From positions 124,001 to 188,000 of the forward strand of contig JBCDLH010000002.1 in assembly GCA_038745585.1 (NCBI GenBank): a DNA stretch of 64,000 bases, in the 5' to 3' direction. The DNA is from HLUCCA09 sp038745585. Its GTDB lineage: Bacteria; Pseudomonadota; Alphaproteobacteria; Rhodobacterales; Rhodobacteraceae. The translations under genes were made by a program, and so were the position numbers. Below are positions 61,910-64,000 of this stretch, one piece after another (position 1 is the first letter of the stretch; each line of letters begins with the position of its first letter). The notes beneath the pieces were generated by a model, which saw only the letters and a program-made list of their open reading frames with translations, was not told the DNA's origin and ran no database searches.

Positions 61910-63577
61910 TCAGCCGTCCTCGGCGATGGCGTAGTAGGCCTGCCAGGGCGGCAGGGCGATCCCTGCGTCGGTGACGTCCGCCGCAAAGGGCGCCCCCTTG
62001 TCCTGCTGCCAGTTCCCCTCGGGCAGCGGGATGTCGTGCGCCGTGTCCGACAAGTTGAACGCGCAGTAGATCCGCCGTCCGTCTAGGCTGCGGATCAGCG
62101 CGATAAAGCCATCTTCGGCGCTGACGATCTCCATGTCGCCCTTCACCAGCGGCGGATGAGCTTTGCGAAAAGCGAGCATCGCGCGGTAAAAGGCGAGCAT
62201 GCTGTTCGGCTGCCGCTCCTCGGCGGCCACCGAATGCGCCAGATGCTCGACCGCGACGGGGAGCCAAGGCTTGCCATCGGAAAACCCGCCATTCTGGTTA
62301 TCGGTGTTCCAGGGGATCGGCGTGCGCGCGCCGTCGCGGCCCTTGAACTTTGGCCAAAAGCGCTTGCCGTAGGGGTCTTGCAGCTCCTCAAAGGCCACAT
62401 AGGCCTCGCCGAGCCCAAGCTCCTCTCCCTGATAGAGGCAGACCGAACCCTGCATCGACAACAAGAGCGCGGTGTAGGCGCGGACGGCCTCGGGCGTGAG
62501 GCCCCAGCGCGTCGGGTGCCGCACCACGTCGTGGTTGGAATAGGCCCAGCAGGCCCAGCCCTCGGTCACGATCCGCTGGTAGCGCTCGAGCACGCGGGCC
62601 ACTTGCGTCCCCGTGGGGAAGACACTCGAAAGAAAATCAAAATCGTAACACATATGCAGGAGGTCGTCTCCAGCGGTGTAATCCGCCTGGACCTGCGTCC
62701 CGCGCTGGCTCTCGCCGACCTCGCCTACGGACGTGATCGCGGGATATTCATCCATCACAGCGCGCAGGCGGCGCAGGAAGCCGAGGTTCTCCGGCTGGGT
62801 CTTGTCGTAAAGGTGGTTTTGGAAATTGTAAGGGTTCACCGAGGGTGCGGTATTGTCGTTGCGCTCTTCAGGTGCGAGTGGAGGATTGTCGCGCAAAGCT
62901 TTGTCGTGAAAATAGAAGTTGACGGTATCGAGGCGGAAGCCGTCCACCCCGCGATTGAGCCAGAACCGCGCGATATCGAGCAGCTCATCTTGCACCGCAG
63001 GATTGTGGAAGTTCAGATCCGGCTGCTCGCCGAGGAAGTTGTGCAGATAGTACTGCATCCGCTCGCCGTCCCACTCCCAGGCCGAGCCGCCAAAAATGCT
63101 GAGCCAGTTGTTGGGCGGCGTCCCGTCGGGCTTTGCGTCGGCCCAGACATACCAATCCGACTTGGGGTTGTCCGGGGAGGAGCGGCTCTCGCGAAACCAA
63201 GGATGCTCCGACGAGGTATGCGACAGCACGAGGTCGATGAGGACCTTCAGCCCCAGCTCATGCGCCCGCGCGATCAGCGCGTCGAAATCGCCCAGCGTCC
63301 CGAACAGCGGATCGACATCCCGATAATCGGAAACGTCATAGCCGTAATCGAGCATCGGCGAGCGGAAAAAGGGCGAGATCCAGATCGCGTCGACGCCGAG
63401 CGAGGCGACGTGCGGCAGCCGGTGGATGATCCCCGCAAGATCCCCCACCCCGTCGCCGTTGCTGTCCTGAAACGAGCGCGGGTAAATCTGATAGATGACC
63501 GCACCGCGCCACCAATCGGGATCCGACGCGCTCTGTGGCCGGTGTTGAAGAGCGGGGGCGGTGTCGAGAAAGCTCAC
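61910..63577 (-). CDS. aglA: Alpha-glucosidase AglA (GH13)
   Basis: A 555-residue glycoside hydrolase family 13 enzyme without a signal peptide, so it cleaves imported alpha-glucosides in the cytoplasm. Conserved blocks are present: DLVLSHTSSEHPWF, nucleophile D217 (GFRLDTVNF), acid/base E286 (SVGEVGES) and H349-D350 (YSNHDVVRHPTR). The start is GTG 63577 (M-SFLDTAPALQ), behind TAGGGGGC. The frame stays open far upstream into the permease gene, but that extension has no homology. The gap to the permease stop is 8 bases. Confidence 0.92.
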   Translation of the reverse strand: MSFLDTAPALQHRPQSASDPDWWRGAVIYQIYPRSFQDSNGDGVGDLAGIIHRLPHVASLGVDAIWISPFFRSPMLDYGYDVSDYRDVDPLFGTLGDFDALIARAHELGLKVLIDLVLSHTSSEHPWFRESRSSPDNPKSDWYVWADAKPDGTPPNNWLSIFGGSAWEWDGERMQYYLHNFLGEQPDLNFHNPAVQDELLDIARFWLNRGVDGFRLDTVNFYFHDKALRDNPPLAPEERNDNTAPSVNPYNFQNHLYDKTQPENLGFLRRLRAVMDEYPAITSVGEVGESQRGTQVQADYTAGDDLLHMCYDFDFLSSVFPTGTQVARVLERYQRIVTEGWACWAYSNHDVVRHPTRWGLTPEAVRAYTALLLSMQGSVCLYQGEELGLGEAYVAFEELQDPYGKRFWPKFKGRDGARTPIPWNTDNQNGGFSDGKPWLPVAVEHLAHSVAAEERQPNSMLAFYRAMLAFRKAHPPLVKGDMEIVSAEDGFIALIRSLDGRRIYCAFNLSDTAHDIPLPEGNWQQDKGAPFAADVTDAGIALPPWQAYYAIAEDG

Positions 63578-63585
63578 GGCGCCCC

Positions 63586-64000
63586 CTACTTGACCGAACC
63601 GGCGAGGAGGCCCCGCACCAAGAACCGCTGCATCGAAAAGAAGACGACGAGCGGCACCGCGATCATGACAAAGGCCGCCGCCGCGAGGATGTGCCATTCG
63701 CCGCCACGCGAGCCCAGAAGGTTGGTCACGACAAAGCGCGTCATCACCGTGCTCTCGGTATCGGCGGGGAGGAAGACGGAGGCCACGAGAAGGTCGTTCC
63801 ACGTCCAGAGAAACTGAAAGATCGCGAAAGAGGCGAGCGCGGGGAACGAGAGCGGCAGCACGATCTTCCAAAAGATCTCGAAGTCTGTCGCTCCGTCGAC
63901 GCGCGCATTCTCGATGATGTCGCGCGGCAGGCCGACCATGTAGTTGCGCAGAAGATAGACCGCGAGCGGCAGGCCGAAGCCCGTATGGGCGAGCCAAATC
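63586..64000 (-). CDS. aglG: Alpha-glucoside ABC transporter permease AglG (3' part, cut by window edge)
   Basis: The last ~137 residues of a binding-protein-dependent permease of the MalG type. The EAA loop that contacts the ATPase is seen as ENARVDGATDFEIFWKIVLP. Membrane helices follow (FAIFQFLWTWNDLLVAS, ILAAAAFVMIAVPLVVFF). The C-terminus FLVRGLLAGSVK is typical of this group. The 5' part lies beyond base 64000. With aglA and aglK it fits an agl operon; aglE and aglF would be expected upstream outside the window. Confidence 0.88.
   Translation of the reverse strand, partial: IWLAHTGFGLPLAVYLLRNYMVGLPRDIIENARVDGATDFEIFWKIVLPLSFPALASFAIFQFLWTWNDLLVASVFLPADTESTVMTRFVVTNLLGSRGGEWHILAAAAFVMIAVPLVVFFSMQRFLVRGLLAGSVK

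Noticed and set aside
61910..63997. Fusion of aglA with an upstream 140-residue segment
   Set aside because: The upstream part is the permease gene read in another frame; aglA starts at GTG 63577 with its own ribosome site.

Overview
The window is a high-GC chromosomal segment of an alphaproteobacterium, almost certainly of the order Rhodobacterales (Roseobacter/Rhodobacter relatives). The main evidence is the conserved local gene orders: tatABC followed by a DUF815 ATPase; bolA - J-domain protein - cobS - cobT; and a division/cell-wall cluster that carries the Rhodobacterales-type DUF2484 gene between murC and murB, with lpxC, bamD and recN downstream of ftsZ. No rRNA or tRNA gene, CRISPR array, integrase or intact insertion sequence was seen. 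Most of the window looks like stable core chromosome.

Layout. 1-1.4 kb: 5' part of an Atm1-type ABC exporter (minus). 2-6 kb: ABC ATPase, tatA, tatB, tatC and a DUF815 ATPase (plus). 6-11.6 kb (minus): cupin sugar isomerase, class I glutamine amidotransferase of the PuuD type, photolyase/cryptochrome with an overlapping DUF2256 zinc-ribbon gene, and an overlapping GNAT - VOC - WYL regulator set. 11.8-18.5 kb: pepN, a PlsC-type acyltransferase, a lytic-transglycosylase-like lipoprotein, gatB. 18.8-28.5 kb: DUF4177 protein, bolA, J-domain protein, a 1.3 kb apparently gene-free gap, cobS, three small exported two-cysteine proteins, cobT, aminopeptidase P and a DUF427 protein. 28.6-33 kb: CLC chloride protein, D-lactate dehydrogenase-type flavoprotein, sulfotransferase-like protein.

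33.2-47.6 kb (all minus, transcribed ftsW towards recN): ftsW, murG, murC, DUF2484, murB, ftsQ, ftsA, ftsZ, lpxC, bamD, recN. These genes make peptidoglycan precursors, build the divisome, start lipid A synthesis and assemble outer-membrane proteins. The ddl gene that usually sits between murB and ftsQ is absent here; the spot holds a 21-bp tandem repeat array. 47.8-60.7 kb: a small membrane protein, nadE, an exported MORN-repeat protein, carB, a GT87-type membrane glycosyltransferase, truA, guaB and a phosphotransferase. 60.8-64 kb: aglK, aglA and the end of aglG, the distal part of an alpha-glucoside uptake operon running in from beyond the window edge.

The most unusual material is non-coding: four tandem arrays in gene gaps (units of 8, 18, 21 and 24 bp) plus short tandem duplications at the ends of genes; a 176-bp MITE-like element at 15.8 kb; three copies of a gene-end element built around a GGGAGTATTT core; and a long inverted repeat between ftsA and ftsZ. 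The best protein-level candidate for something undescribed is the trio of small two-cysteine exported proteins wedged between cobS and cobT. I found no convincing new multi-gene defence or mobile system.
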